A DNA stretch of 64,000 nt, taken from assembly GCA_963971535.1 (NCBI GenBank), contig OZ020585.1, forward strand, positions 158,869,714 through 158,933,713. Direction: 5' to 3'. Position numbers and translations under genes: made by a program. This document shows, piece by piece, positions 14,396 through 26,901 of this stretch. Numbering within the stretch: the stretch's first letter is position 1; each line of letters opens with the position of its first letter. The stretch is from Notolepis coatsorum (lineage: Eukaryota; Chordata; Actinopteri; Aulopiformes; Paralepididae). The notes below the pieces were generated by a model. The model was not told the DNA's origin. It searched no databases and saw nothing but the letters and a program-made list of their open reading frames with translations.

Positions 14396-14659
14396 TATTG
14401 AACAAGCCATAATCCACGTATTTTCAATCCGAGAGAGCTGCAGTAGTTAAATCAATGAGCCATCGACATAGTCAGTGTGGTAAGTAACGTTATTATTGCA
14501 TCCAAGATTGATACACGGCTGGCTAGGCAGTTGGTAGTCATAGTCTTGTGTTATAAAATAAATAAACAATCAGCAATGTCTCGCTTCATGAATGGCCAGC
14601 AGTAGCCTAACACTAACAGTACTGCTCCTAAAAAAAACTATTTACAAACGTTAACGTTA

Positions 14660-14763
<104 letters not shown>

Positions 14764-15631
14764 CACTGTTTAGTTGAAACGTCCAGGGCAGGAGAGCTTG
14801 ATAAACGTGTATAATCCGCCATATAGCTTGTTAGCCAAGTGTTAGCTCGTTAGCACAACACTCAACAAGTACATTCCTTTGTCCATTTCCGCTCGAACAG
14901 ACTGCAAACTACCTGGCGTTCTATCGCCATGCTCTAAGACAAACTCTAACCTTAACCAACTTTGAAAGAGTGCCTAAGCTTAACAGTCTAAAGAACTTGC
15001 AGTCACGGCACGCTCTAAGACAAACAACCTAGACCAACCTAGGAACCAACCTAGGAAGCTAGAAGCTAGAATTGGAACATTAGAAATTGGATTCGGCCAA
15101 TCAGAGATCGTCTCTGTGAAATTCTGCCACGGAAAAAAATACTGGCGTCGGCCAATCAGAGAGCGTCTCCGCGAAATGCGGCTACAGATATTCTTGACGC
15201 TACTGGCTAGACCGCTTCAAATCGCGCCCGGATTCCAACATAATAGTCATATTTCAACGCACAACGCGTTATGCACTGATTGGCTGTGACGGATACAGCG
15301 ATCAAACTGTGACGCGCACTCAGAGCGCTATTGCGTATAGCCCGGGCCGAGAAATACGAAAAAATTAAAAAAATCAAAAAAACGTGATGTCACTTCCTGC
15401 TCTGGAAAACGAGTGTTTTTTAATTGCGATAATAACGTTATATTGTGCATTGGAAATACAAACATACTTAAAATGAGTAAATATTATTCATTTTAAACAT
15501 GTTTTATTATTTATAGGGCTATAAAACAAAAAACAAAAAGATACCTTTTCTTGTTCTACTCTCATATAACCAGGCAGGGCCTGAAGGGGGGGCGGCGCCC
15601 TAGCGCCCCCCAGTGGCGGTATGTACTTCCC

Positions 15632-15842
15632 CTGGAAGCTTTTCCCGAATCCTGTCGGCAAACAAGCTAGAACGTCCCGGTCATGTAGTAAATTCTTCAG
15701 GCAAAGCCGTTGCAGTGGCTTAAATGAGGAAATATTGTGCACTTTACACGTTTCTATAATTGTTTTGTCGAAACCGGAACGCCTGTAGCCTGTACTTCCT
15801 GTACTTCCGTTTAGACACTTTAGGAGGCATATCTTGTCCAGC
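15632..15842 (-). pseudogene. Remnant of a RecQ-like helicase exon
   Basis: The minus strand translates to a segment ending NLLHDRDVLACLPTGFGKSF. LPTGFGKS fits the Walker A motif of superfamily 2 helicases of the RecQ type. The preceding KPLQRLCLKN resembles the stretch leading into motif I. An upstream in-frame-looking ATG start (MPPKVSKRK) lies in a different frame, so the piece is frameshifted. The reading stops being helicase-like right after Walker A, where the CAGGGG terminus of the hAT-like element begins. Known: motif I binds ATP phosphates. Inference: a dead first-exon fragment, possibly from a mobile-element-linked helicase. Confidence 0.55.
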
Positions 15843-15936
15843 CTAGCACACCACCAACAGCAGAGAGCCAATAGCAGTCAGCACACCACCAACAGCAGAG
15901 AGCCAATAGCAGTCAGCACACCACCAACAGCAGAGA
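15843..15936. repeat. 35-bp minisatellite, about 2.7 units
   Basis: Units contain agcacaccaccaacagcaga followed by gagccaatagcagtc. The array stops where a LINE 3' end begins. Confidence 0.85.
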
Positions 15937-16671
<735 letters not shown>

Positions 16672-16699
16672 AGCAGTCAGCACACCACCAACAGAAGAT

Positions 16700-18121
16700 A
16701 TGTTTTTGGATTGATTTATTATTTTATTTCAGTGTTCCATTATTACATTACACATTACATTTCACTATCTAAATACGAATGACATAAATACAGATTACAG
16801 CTCGGTCTTAACTCATTCAGCACTAGGGGACGCTAGAACGCCATAGCTTTAATCAATGGGAGACTGCGAAATTTGCGAGTGCTTAAAATATATCTTATAT
16901 TATAGCTATGGGTCTAATACACCCGTCAATTGTCAGTGAGTTGCTTCCAGTCAACATGTACAAAACAGATTGTTTTTTCATCCGTACATTTCCGTTTTAT
17001 ACCGTTTTGAATATGAGTATAGTTTTGGTGATTCTTAGTAATCCCAGGAAAAGACGCGATAATAGCGCTTTAGTGGAATGCACTTATCACCTTGTCATTT
17101 TTCGCCTGATTATCGAATCTTCCTGAAATTAACGCTAGATTATCGTTATTATCCTTCCTCATGCAAGAATGAAACAGGGCTTGTAGTGGGGCGCTCCCCC
17201 CCCCCCCCACCGTAGCCAGCGGTAAACAGCACACACACAGTCCACACACATATAGTGTTCTTACCTTGTCTCTGATGTAATGCAAAATAAATAATCCAAT
17301 TATCTGATCGCCATTCCAAATACTGCTTGTGGAGGTCCGTCCCATGTTGTCCGGCATTACATATGAAGGGGGGGGGGCCAGCCTCGCAGATGTATCATTG
17401 TATACGCTCGTCCTGCCGGAGTATTTAACCCTGCCCGCACGGCTCAGATCGGCCCAGAAAAGAAACTACATCATTCCTAATGGAGTGCAATACCGGCTGG
17501 AAGGCGTAGGCGGCGGTATTTGCCCTTTTGCGAGCTCAGACCCATTCCCAATGATAACATCAGGCTGGATGGATGAAAAATGAATGGATATAGCTAATAA
17601 AAGAAATAACGATTAAAACCCGAGTTTTCTTGTGATTGGCGCTGAACGGTTGGCGAGTTAACCCGACTTTTCTCGTGACTGCCGCAGAATAAGTTAAACT
17701 AATTATTCTGCCTTCTCTCTCAAGCTTGACAAATAAAATCTGCTACAAATAAGTTCCCTTCCTGACAACTACTAGGAATGTCTGATCACTGTGTGTCTGA
17801 CTCCCACGTAAACGGACTACCTAAACGGACAACGTATAACGTATGAAGTATATCGTGCATATCATGCATACTGCACCTGTGTATACTTACTTACTCATAG
17901 TATATCTTTAGATTATAGTGTCTATTGTAACAATTTTTTTTGAATGCAAATATAACTGATAGGGCATACAGACCCTCATCTGCACCTTGATAACTACTTG
18001 ATCATATGCGCATACTCAGAGTTAATTATATTGTTATATTGTTTACACTGCCTATTTAAAATGTTCTACTGTACTATAATTTTATGACCTGTATCATGTC
18101 TTCTACTATTACCATGTACCT
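16700..18121. other. Unassigned AT-rich sequence with one exon-like patch
   Basis: No complete gene. On the minus strand, 17263-17357 reads as an open stretch (MPDNMGRTSTSSIWNG) that stops at a good donor (gacaag|gtaaga) near 17268, but no partner exon was found. Poly-C (17197-17209) and poly-G (17370-17378) tracts occur. The end (about 18040-18115) resembles 56855-56945 and may be a decayed LINE segment. Confidence 0.35.
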
Positions 18122-18335
18122 CACGCCCCAGCTTGGAGGTAGAGCGCTCGTCTGGTAACCAGAAGGTTCGCAGTTCGATTTTGGCTCTCCCTCCCGGGCA
18201 ACGTGTTGTCGAAGTGCCCTTGAGCAAGGCACTTAACCCCTAACTGCTCCCGATGAGCAGGTCGGCACCTTGCATGGTCTCCTCCGCCGTTGTTGTGTGA
18301 ATGTGTGAGTGAATGTGAGGCACAAGTTGTAAAGC
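18122..18335 (+). mobile_element. V-SINE-like retroposon, 5' part, split by a hAT element
   Basis: The tRNA-like head contains gtagagcgctcgtctggtaa and a box B-like gttcgatt. The body has gcccttgagcaaggcactta, as in teleost V-SINEs. It is interrupted after ttgtaaagc by the hAT element at 18336. The SINE resumes at 19540 with tgtaaagcactttggataaa. Confidence 0.85.
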
Positions 18336-19539
18336 CAGTGGCGGCTCGCCACTAGGGGCGCTGGGGCGCCGCCCCCCCTGGTTAACCCTGGTTAAAAGAG
18401 AGAAGAAGAAGAAATATATATATTTTTTATAGCCCTATAAATAATATAAACATGTTTAAAATGAATAATATTTACTCATTTTAAGTATGTTTGTGTTTCC
18501 AATGCACAATATAACGTTAATATATCAAATATAAATAATCGTTTTCATGAACAGGAAGTGACTGTGTCTGATAGAGAATACGTTCCGTTACCGTAGCCGC
18601 ATTTCTCCTAGCCGCATTTCTCTCGGGCTAGACGCAATAGCGCTTACAGTGGGCGTGCACGCCGTGCACTGGTTTCATCGCTGTATCCGTTGCAGCCAAT
18701 CAGTGCGTGCGTTGAAATATGATGTATTATGATGGAAGCCGGGCGCGATTTGAAGCGGTCTAAGCAAGCAGCGTCTATAATTTCCGTAGCCGCATTTCTC
18801 GGAGACGCTCTCTGATTGGCCGACGACAGTTTTTTCCGTAGCCGCATTTCGCGGAGACGCTCTCTCTGATTGGCCGACGGCAGTTTCTGGTTAGTACAGT
18901 AGATAGTTACTCGATACTAGCTGTTGTGTTGTGATGCAGCTATTTGTCTTAGAGCGTGACGGCAAGTTCTTTCGACGGTTAAGCTTAGGCACTCTTTCAA
19001 AGTTGGTTAAGGTTAGAGTTTGTCTTAGAGCATGGCGATAGAACGCCAGGTAGTTTGCAGGCTGTTCGACGCGGAAATGGGCAAAGACAGACTCATTCAT
19101 TCATTCATCACAGTACTGTTGTGTTGTGCTAACAACAAGCTAATAGCAGTCTGGACAGAGTGGATATACATCAACGGTCTGGGACTGTGGGACAACAGTG
19201 GACATAATTATACACTTTATCAAGCCCTCCTCGACCACGTAAACAGTGAGTTAATTCGGTCTCTCTCTCTCTCTCTCGCTCTCTCTCTCTGTTGTTGTTA
19301 ATTTGACGCATAATGTATGAATGAATGGTAACTTGTTTAAAATGACAAGATATATATATATGTGTTCATTATTGCATTGATCATACGTGTACTAGTGTAG
19401 TAACTCGATTTAACGTTGGTAACGTTATGTCGTCAGCTGTCCACTTGGTCAGCTGTGAGCTGTCCGCTTGCCCCCCTTCACCCCCCCCCCCCCCCCCCAC
19501 CCGCGACCACCCAAATGTAATTCATACCGGCCGCTACTG
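18336..19539 (+). mobile_element. hAT-superfamily non-autonomous element (copy B)
   Basis: The terminal inverted repeats are CAGTGGCGG and CCGCTACTG. The 8-bp duplication tgtaaagc lies at 18328-18335 and 19540-19547, exactly as hAT elements leave. The 1204-bp interior has no transposase. It is the inverted relative of 13793-15631 and carries two near-identical segments with gattggccgacg. Confidence 0.93.
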
Positions 19540-20092
19540 TGTAAAGCACTTTGGATAAAAGCTGCTATATAGATGTAGTCCATGAAGAAGAGCTGCTGTA
19601 TAGATGTAGTCCATGATGAAGAGCTGCTGTATAGATGTAGTCCATGATGAAGAGCTGCTGTATAGATGTAGTCCATGAAGAAGAGCTGCTGTATAGATGT
19701 AGTCCATGAAGAAGAGCTGCTATATAGATGTAGTCCATGAAGAAGAGCTGCTGTATAGATGTAGTCCATGATGAAGAGCTGCTGTATAGATGTAGTCCAT
19801 GATGAAGAGCTGCTATATAGATGTAGTCCATGAAGAAGAGCTGCTGTATAGATGTAGTCCATGATGAAGAGCTGCTGTATAGATGTAGTCCATGATGAAG
19901 AGCTGCTGTATAGATGTAGTCCATGATGAAGAGCTGCTGTATAGATGTAGTCCATGAAGAAGAGCTGCTATATAGATGTAGTCCATGAAGAAGAGCTGCT
20001 GTATAGATGTAGTCCATGAAGAAGAGCTGCTATATAGATGTAGTCCATGAAGAAGAGCTGCTATATAGATGTAGTCCATGAAGAAGAGCTGC
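19540..20092 (+). repeat. SINE tail expanded into a 31-bp minisatellite
   Basis: After the SINE 3' sequence (cactttggataaaagctgct), the tail segment agctgctgtatagatgtagt plus ccatgaagaag is repeated about 17 times. Units differ mainly by gaagaag versus gatgaag and tgtatag versus tatatag. The minus strand gives a repeating ORF of no coding significance. Confidence 0.92.
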
Positions 20093-21089
20093 TGGTGCTG
20101 AGGACTCTAGCTGCTCTTCACACAGTGGATCCTTGATCCATCGTGATCCATCGTGATCCATCTGATCCCAGCAGTAATGGCGCTGCCACCACCTGGGTAA
20201 TCAGCACAGCGGCAGCGACGCTCACATTACATCAGTGGGGGATAATTAAGATGCATGGTGGGTTGATATGATACCAGTGAGTCATTATGACATTATCATC
20301 TCCGAGACAATTTATCAACAATGATTTCTGCAGCTCAAAAAAATATATAAAAAAATTAATAAAAATGCAATTTCATGATCGGCTTGTACAGGATGTACTG
20401 AACTCCTGTGTGATTGATGTCAGTTGGTGTCAGATGTGGTCTTGTGGCCAGCAGAGGGAGAGGGGGGGCAGGTTGGGGGTGGGCTGGGGAGTGGGGGCGG
20501 GGGGGTTGTGGCGTGGCAGTCAGCAGGATGAGTTAAGGAGGAGGCCCTGACAACGAAAGAGAAATCAAGGATCTCCCATCTCCCCCCGACCCCCCCCCCA
20601 CCCCCCCTCACACACACTCAACCCCCACCCCTCCTCGGTAATGATGAGCCACACCTGTACACTGCTTTAAATACCAGAGAGAAGCTTTAAATGTCAGCTG
20701 CAATTAAAGCTTATGATTCAAGGCTGCACCAATCAAGTCAAGGCCCCCCAAGTTCAGCCAAGTCTGGGAGAGAGCTGAGGGTGGGAGATGGTTGGAGGAG
20801 GAGGAGGAGGAGGAGGAGGAGGAGGAGGAGGAGGAGGAGGAGAAAGGGACCAGCGTTCCTTTACCCTCCACCTCCAGTAGCCCTCAGCCCCAAGGTGAGG
20901 CTCTTTAAAGTTTACTACCACTCCGGCTGAACTTCTCCATCTACCAAACTCCAGACCTCCACCGCGGGGAAAGGTTTACGGCCTCCGCTGGTATATAATG
21001 GGCAGAGAGGAGAAACAGATCTGAGGACGGAGGAGGACGAGGAGGATGAGGAGGAGGAAGGCTGCAGCCTCTTCCTGCTTGAACACCTG
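20093..21089. other. Unassigned sequence with simple repeats
   Basis: Contains a short tandem of tgatccatcg near 20130, G-rich and C-rich blocks (20457-20510, 20580-20640) and a (GGA)n tract at 20793-20832. No gene is supported. Confidence 0.5.
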
Positions 21090-21280
21090 TGGCATTGTGG
21101 GTAGGGATGATCTGATCCTATCCTAACTCCTATCTGAGCTCCTGCGGGGGTCATGAAAGAGAAGCAGGCTATTCCCTGTCCTCGCTCCACAATGGTGGAA
21201 CAAACTTCCCACCACAGTCACGATAGCCGAAACCATCACAGTCAGGACAGCTGAAACCAACACAGTCAGGACGCGTGTAG
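21090..21280 (+). mobile_element. L2-like LINE C-terminal fragment leading into a minisatellite
   Basis: The sequence caatggtggaacaaacttcc corresponds to the QWWNEL motif seen at the C-terminus of the LINE at 46650. Just after it come the first two or three 24-bp units (cagtcaggacagctgaaacc) that later expand. Confidence 0.7.
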
Positions 21281-22027
21281 CTTTATGCCAAGCAAGCAGT
21301 GCAAAAATTTACCGTAGTGGCGTGCAGTAATGCGCCTTTCATTTTCCGCCGCCCAGCGCCCAGGTCGCGCGGAAATAGGCTGTCTATTGCCATTCTCTTT
21401 GACAAACTCTAACCTTAACCAGCTCCTTAACAACGCCTAAACTTAACCGTTCTAACCTTAACCAACTCCGAAACAATGCCTAACCTTAACCTTAACCTTA
21501 ACCATGCCTAACCTTAACCATAGAAATTATATTGCCATTCTCTTTGACAAACTCTAACCTTAACCAGCTCCTTAACAGCGCCTAAACTTAACCGTTCTAA
21601 CCTTAACCAACTCCGAAACAATGCCTAACCTTAACCTTAACCTTAACCATGCCTAACCTTAACCGGCGAAAGAATACACGTTAAAAAAAAATCACGTTAA
21701 AAAATATTTTCGATGGGATTCGAACTCACCAGCAAACGAGCCATAGGATCCACAGCCATGTGGCCTTGCCAATTGAGCTATTGCTAGATACTGAATAAGG
21801 GGCGGTGACTTATATATATTGAGCTCCGCTCGTGTCGAACCAAGGCGGGATCTCATGCGCATGCGCGGGCACCTCGCGCGAGCACGCCGGCGCACGCACG
21901 CACCTGAGCGAGCACGCCGCCGCCGGTGCACGCACGGTAGCATTTGTCTGAAAAGAAGGGCGCTTTACCGCACTGGCGTGCGGTGACGAATGCGGAAGCA
22001 TTTTTGCACTGCTTGCTTGGCATTAAG
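21281..22027. mobile_element. MITE-like element with 25-bp terminal inverted repeats
   Basis: The left end, ctttatgccaagcaagcagt, has an inverted counterpart on the right (actgcttgcttggcattaag). It interrupts the 24-bp minisatellite. The interior holds two ~165-bp direct repeats rich in aaccttaacc, and a minus-strand tRNA-like segment. The superfamily is not assignable, because no clear target duplication was seen. Confidence 0.7.
21705..21788 (-). ncRNA. tRNA-like pol III unit inside the MITE
   Basis: The minus strand reads tagctcaattggcaaggcc (box A-like), then gagttcgaatccc (box B-like) about 40 bp later, then TTTTTT, a pol III terminator. Acceptor-stem pairing is poor, so this is a tRNA-derived relic or SINE head and not a functional tRNA. 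Confidence 0.45.
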
Positions 22028-22029
22028 GA

Positions 22030-22895
22030 AAACGCAGTCAGGACAGACAGCTGAAACCATCACAGCCAGGACAGCTGAAACCATCACAGTCAGGACAGCT
22101 GAAACCACCACAGTCAGGACAGCTGAAACCATCACAGTCAGGACAGACAGCTGAAACAATCACAGCCAGGACAGCCGAAACCATCACAGTCAGGACAGCT
22201 GAAACCATCACAATCAGGACAGATGAAACCATCACAGTCAGGACAGCTGAAACCATCACAGTCAGGACAGATGAAACCATCACAGTCAGGACAGCTGAAA
22301 CCATCACAGTCAGGACAGCTGAAACCATCACAGTCAGGACAGCTGAAACCACCACAGTCAGTACAGCTGAAACCACCACAGTCAGGACAGCTGAAACCAT
22401 CACAGTCAAGACAGCTGAAACCACCACAGTCAGGACAGCTGAAACCATCACAGTCAAGACAGCTGAAACCATCACAGTCAGGACAGATGAAACCATCACA
22501 GTCAGGACAGCTGAAACCATCACAGTCAGGACAGCTGAAACCATCACAGTCAGGACAGATGAAACCATCACAGTCAGGACAGCTGAAACCATCACAGTCA
22601 GGACAGCTGAAACCATCACAGTCAGGACAGCTGAAACATCACAGTCAGGACAGCTAAAACCATCACAGTCAAGACAGCTGAAACCATCACAGTCAGGGCA
22701 GCTGAAACCATCACAGTCAGGACAGATGAAACCATCACAGTCAGGACAGCTGAAACCATCACAGTCAGGACAGCTGAAACCATCACAGTCAGGACAGCTG
22801 AAACATCACAGTCAGGACAGCTGAAACCATCACAGTCAGGACAGCTGAAACATCACAGTCAGGACAGCTGAAAACACCACAGTCATGACAGCTGA
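22030..22895. repeat. 24-bp minisatellite derived from LINE coding sequence
   Basis: About 36 units of cagtcaggacagctgaaacc plus atca. Afterwards the LINE resumes (atccgcccaatgtcgactaa, acacacttcttcaatc), which shows the array is an internal expansion of the LINE C-terminal coding region. The repeating ORFs on both strands are by-products. Confidence 0.93.
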
Positions 22896-23040
22896 AATCC
22901 GCCCAATGTCGACTAAAAACACACTTCTTCAATCAATATAATAATAAAAAACATTAACCTTCTTACTGTCTTTGACTATTATGTACCTTACCAATACTAT
23001 GTTAATATTATGTTATGTTATGTATTATGTTGAGTATATT
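22896..23040 (+). mobile_element. Continuation of the L2-like LINE, 3' UTR
   Basis: Follows the minisatellite with acacacttcttcaatcaata and an AT-rich stretch. A different LINE then interrupts it. Its final tail may be the taaatgaccaaatgtaaatg at about 63030. Confidence 0.55.
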
Positions 23041-24360
23041 AATAATATAAGGTAAATTAGCCAAATCTGTTGGCATTCTGTACAAAACAAGGGAGCTGTT
23101 AAATCAGAAATGTTTGAATATATTGTATTTTTCACTTGTTGTGCCATACATGTCATATTGTGTTGAGGTCTGGGGGAATGTTTATACAAATATAGATCCT
23201 ATTATTAAACTACACAAAAGAGCTATTCGAATAATAAACAAAGCTAGTTACCTTGAATCGACAAATCCATTATTCATAAAGTCCTGCACATAAAGATTTG
23301 TAGATATGGTGTACATAAAAACCTTGGAAAAAAAATTTCGTGCTAAGAGTAAAAGCCTACCAGTTTGTATTCAATGTCTCTTTCAACCAAGAGAAGGAAA
23401 GTATGATTTAAGAGGGTTGTGTATTCTTAAAACATGTAAAAAGGTAAGAACTAATGTAAAAGCTAGATGTGTTTCAATTCTGGGAGTTAAATTATGGAAT
23501 AGCCGGGTTGAAGTTGTGTACTTCTCAGGGGAGATTTAAAAAAAAAAACTTAAAGGATACAATAATTGAGGAGTACAGTTTTGAGTAAACCATCAAACAT
23601 TAGTTTTTTTTCAAAAAATAAAAAATAAATTATATCTTGCAGCATATTTTAAGTTTTTCTTTCTTATATTAAAATATATTTCGTCTTTAAGAATTTGTAA
23701 AGGAGGGCGGCTGGGTGGCACAGCGGATATTGCGCTCGTCACCAACGCAAGAGACACCGGTATCGAATCCGGCTGTCAGCGTTGCCTCCGGCTTGGGCCG
23801 GCTGTCATACTGACTCAATTGGCAGAGTTGATGGGTGGTAGTCTGGTCGTTGTAAACAGCGACTCCTACAGGTCGGTCAGGGCGCCTGCACAGCAAAGAC
23901 AGGAAAATGGCGGGGGCAGTGTGAGCCTCCTACACATTACTCCTCGCCAATAAGAGTCCGCGCTGGCAGGTGAAAAGATGTGACTGGCTGCCTCCACATG
24001 TATCGGAGGGGATGGGCTTCTATCCTCCCTACGACCGGCCAGTGGGGGGCACATGCAAGCAAGGATCAATACAGGGGAGGGGAGAATTGGCACGGCTAAA
24101 TTGGGATGGGAGAAAAATAGAAAAAAGGAGGAGAAAGTGGAAAAAAAAAGAATTTGTAAAGGATAGGCAAAAATAAGCATGTGCTTCAGCCTATTCCTTT
24201 TTTTCGGTCGTTGATTTTGGATTTTGTGTGTGAGCTTGCCTTATTATGTACATGTGATTTTCTATATATTATATATATTTTTTGCAAGTCGATGGGTGTT
24301 TTTGATTTGTCTGTAAATAAGACTGTAAAATAAAAAAACTTCACTTCACTATATACTACT
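23041..24360 (+). pseudogene. Non-LTR retrotransposon 3' part (RT C-terminal remnant), with SINE inside
   Basis: The plus strand reads through LYFSLVVPYMSYCVEVWG and KRAIRIINKASYLESTNPLF, the region after the reverse transcriptase core in fish LINEs. A stop interrupts it, and it continues from the ATG at 23306 to 23536. The 3' end is gactgtaaaataaaaaaact followed by a short TTCAC repeat. The SINE at 23705 sits in the 3' UTR. It is truncated and broken, so not active. Confidence 0.65.
23705..24147 (+). mobile_element. tRNA-derived SINE with 16-bp target-site duplication
   Basis: The head is gggcggctgggtggcacagc. The tail is A-rich. The flanks aagaatttgtaaagga at 23689-23704 and 24148-24163 match exactly. 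It belongs to the same broad family as the SINEs at 12686 and 31233, but with an internal deletion. Confidence 0.92.
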
Positions 24361-24415
24361 ACCTACTATGCTAATATGTCTATACTACCATGTTACTACT
24401 TATACTACTACCTAC
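24361..24415. repeat. Left part of a ~54-bp tandem repeat, target of the large insertion
   Basis: Contains acctactatgctaatatgtc and ends ctacctac. The same repeat resumes in register at 62832, on the far side of the nested insertion. Confidence 0.8.
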
Positions 24416-25067
24416 CAGGGCCGCGGGAAGTCAGTCAGAGTTGGGGGTGCGGAGATAAGTGATATAATAATGTCATAGGCGGCGGGGGCAAATGTTTACC
24501 TTTTTTGTCAATACACACACACACCCACTACACTCTTAAAAAAAATGTATTTTTACGGGACTTTCAATGTATTATTTTACAGATTACTTTTGTTTTTCTA
24601 CTTTAAGTGTAAATCCCATAAAAATACAGGAAATTCCATAAAAATACAGTAAATAACCTTTAATACAAATATTAACCATTAAATAAAGGTTGTAATCTGT
24701 AGATTGATTTAATAAGAAATTATCTTTTTTTTACAGGATTATTCCATTGCTTAATTGTCTTGAATGTTAAATTACATGTAAAACACCTAGAATATACATC
24801 ATTTTACTGTATGTGAAAATAAGGCAACTTTCTGTTTTTTTGCTGTTAAACTTTAAATGTAATGTTAAATAATGTTAAAAAAGAGAATAATATAATTAAA
24901 AAACAGTAAAAACCTTCAGTTATTCTACAGGTAATTCTTTTTAAATACATGTATTTGCTTAATTGTGTTGAATGTTAAATTACATTGAATTGTATGTAAA
25001 AACACATAAGATACTCATCATTTTACTGAATGTGAAAATAAGGCAACTTTCAGTATTTAAAAAAAAT

Positions 25068-25857
25068 ACGATCAAACTCCTTCAATAAAGTGACAGAACT
25101 TAAAGTTCAGCAGTGAAACACTGTTATTTCACAGGTTTTTCCTACATTTATGATGAAACACCTTCAATTAAGTGACATAACTTAAGTTCAGCAGTGAAAC
25201 ACTGTTATTTTACAGGTTTCCCCATAATTATTACAATCAAACTCCTTCAATTAAGTGACAGAACTTCGTTCAGCAGTGAAACGCTGTTATTTGGCAGGTT
25301 TTTCCTACATTTATGATGAAACACCTTCAATTAAGTGACATAACTAAAAGTTCAGCAGTGAAATACTGTCATTTGACAGTATTTTCCTAAATTATTACGA
25401 TCAAACTCCTTCAATTAAGTGACAGAACTTAAAGTTCAGCAGTGAAACACTGTTATTTTACAGGTTTCCCCATAATTATTACAATCAAACTCATTAAATT
25501 AAGTGACAGAACTTCGTTCAGCAGTGAAACACTGTTATTCTACAGGTTTTTCCAAAATGATTACAATCAAACTCCTTCAATTAAGTGACAGAACTTAAAG
25601 TTCAGCAGTGAAACACTGTTATTTCACAGGTTTTTCCTACATTTACGATGAAACACCTTCAATTAAGTGACATAACTTAAGTTCAGCAGTGAAACACTGT
25701 TACTTTACAGGTTTCCCCATAATTATTACAATCAAACTCCTTCAATTAAGTGACATAACTTCGTTCAGCAGTGAAACACTGTTATTCTACAGGTTTTTCC
25801 AAAATGATTACAATCAAACTCCTTCAATTAAGTGACAGAACACAAAGTTCAGCAGTG
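25068..25857 (+). repeat. Left subterminal tandem array, ~80-84 bp units
   Basis: About ten units of aaactccttcaattaagtga, cagaacttaaagttcagcag, tgaaacactgttatttcaca, ggtttttcc. Units alternate between cataattattacaatc and tacatttatgatg forms. The same unit, inverted, builds 60195-62060. Confidence 0.93.
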
Positions 25858-26898
25858 AATTTTTTTTTACAGATATTTGCTATATATTCTCTGTATTTTT
25901 ACAGCCCAACTGCTGTATACAAATTCAAATTACCTATTATTTGAAATCCCTTTAAAAAGTATCTGGACAAGACATTTTTCTTTTTTAAATGTCAATGCAC
26001 ATTAGGGAAAATGAATGATGTTCAAATAAAAGCCCAAGTTCTAATCTATCGGTTTTCATTTCATGTTTCAATCTGCTCCAGAGGCTGATATAAAAGGTTT
26101 TATTAACTGACAATTCTGAAAATCTTTCCAAAAAACCCTAATTGCATAGGTTTTAATAGGAGTTTTTAGCAGGCGTTTTATGTCTAAATGGGTTAAGTAT
26201 TCATTTTGCATGGTCTCAGCTGCACTCCAGTTCAACAACCCACAAGCAAGCACTCTTCTCAGTATATTTGGAGTACATACAGTTGATATATACAGTTGAT
26301 ATACCTTGTAAAAGTCAGTACAGTTAATGTGTCAAAAGTAGAAATAAGCATTTAAAAGCTCTATTCTCCAATGTGGATGATAATCTGCCAATGGTGAAAA
26401 GGAAACGACTATATCTAGCATACTATTGTATAGTGCTGAGAGATGAGTCGGCGGTGGTGTCTCGAAGGAGAGCGGTATTTATTAGCACAACATTTTATAT
26501 GGAAATCACAACATTTATATGGAATGTCACTGTAAACCAGTGTTCATTTTGGCAGCTATTTTCATTTTAGTTTTAGTCTTAGTAATGTGTCAAGTGCTCC
26601 TTTTTCGTTTATCATATTTAGTCATTTTCATTTATTTTTTTCGTTTAGTCAGTTTTAGTCAACTAAAATGTCTGAGCATTTTAGTAAACGGATGACATTT
26701 TTGTCTATTTTTAGTCAATGGAAAAAAACTTGGCAGAAGTCAGAAATAGTCAACATGGAACATATTCTGATTTAAATTGCGTATTTATTTTTTAACCTAT
26801 AGGGGAATCTGAGTCGGCGGCACAAGTAATAAACAGGAAGGGTGCAGCACTCACTGTCGATCTGTGAATGGAGAAATAACTTAATAAGACAGTCACAT
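25858..26898. other. Unassigned AT-rich interior sequence
   Basis: Starts with ctgtatttttacagc, typical of fish EnSpm subterminal sequence. Around 26540-26760 is a stretch rich in ttttagttttagtc and its inverse, probably an old DNA-element fragment. No gene. Confidence 0.4.
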
Positions 26899-26901
26899 TA
26901 T

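Noticed and set aside
18122..18200. Possible functional tRNA gene
   Set aside because: The head matches a V-SINE and continues into the SINE body; there is no proper acceptor stem closure.
19449..20079. ORFs with repeated MDYIYTAALHHGL
   Set aside because: Antisense of the 31-bp minisatellite; no start context or homology.
21400..21670. Interstitial telomere
   Set aside because: The repeat is aaccttaacc-like with spacing irregular to TTAGGG. It is not vertebrate telomere sequence.
22038..22657. Repeats reading KPSQSGQL on plus and VSAVLTVM on minus
   Set aside because: Both strands of a 24-bp minisatellite stay open because 24 is a multiple of three.
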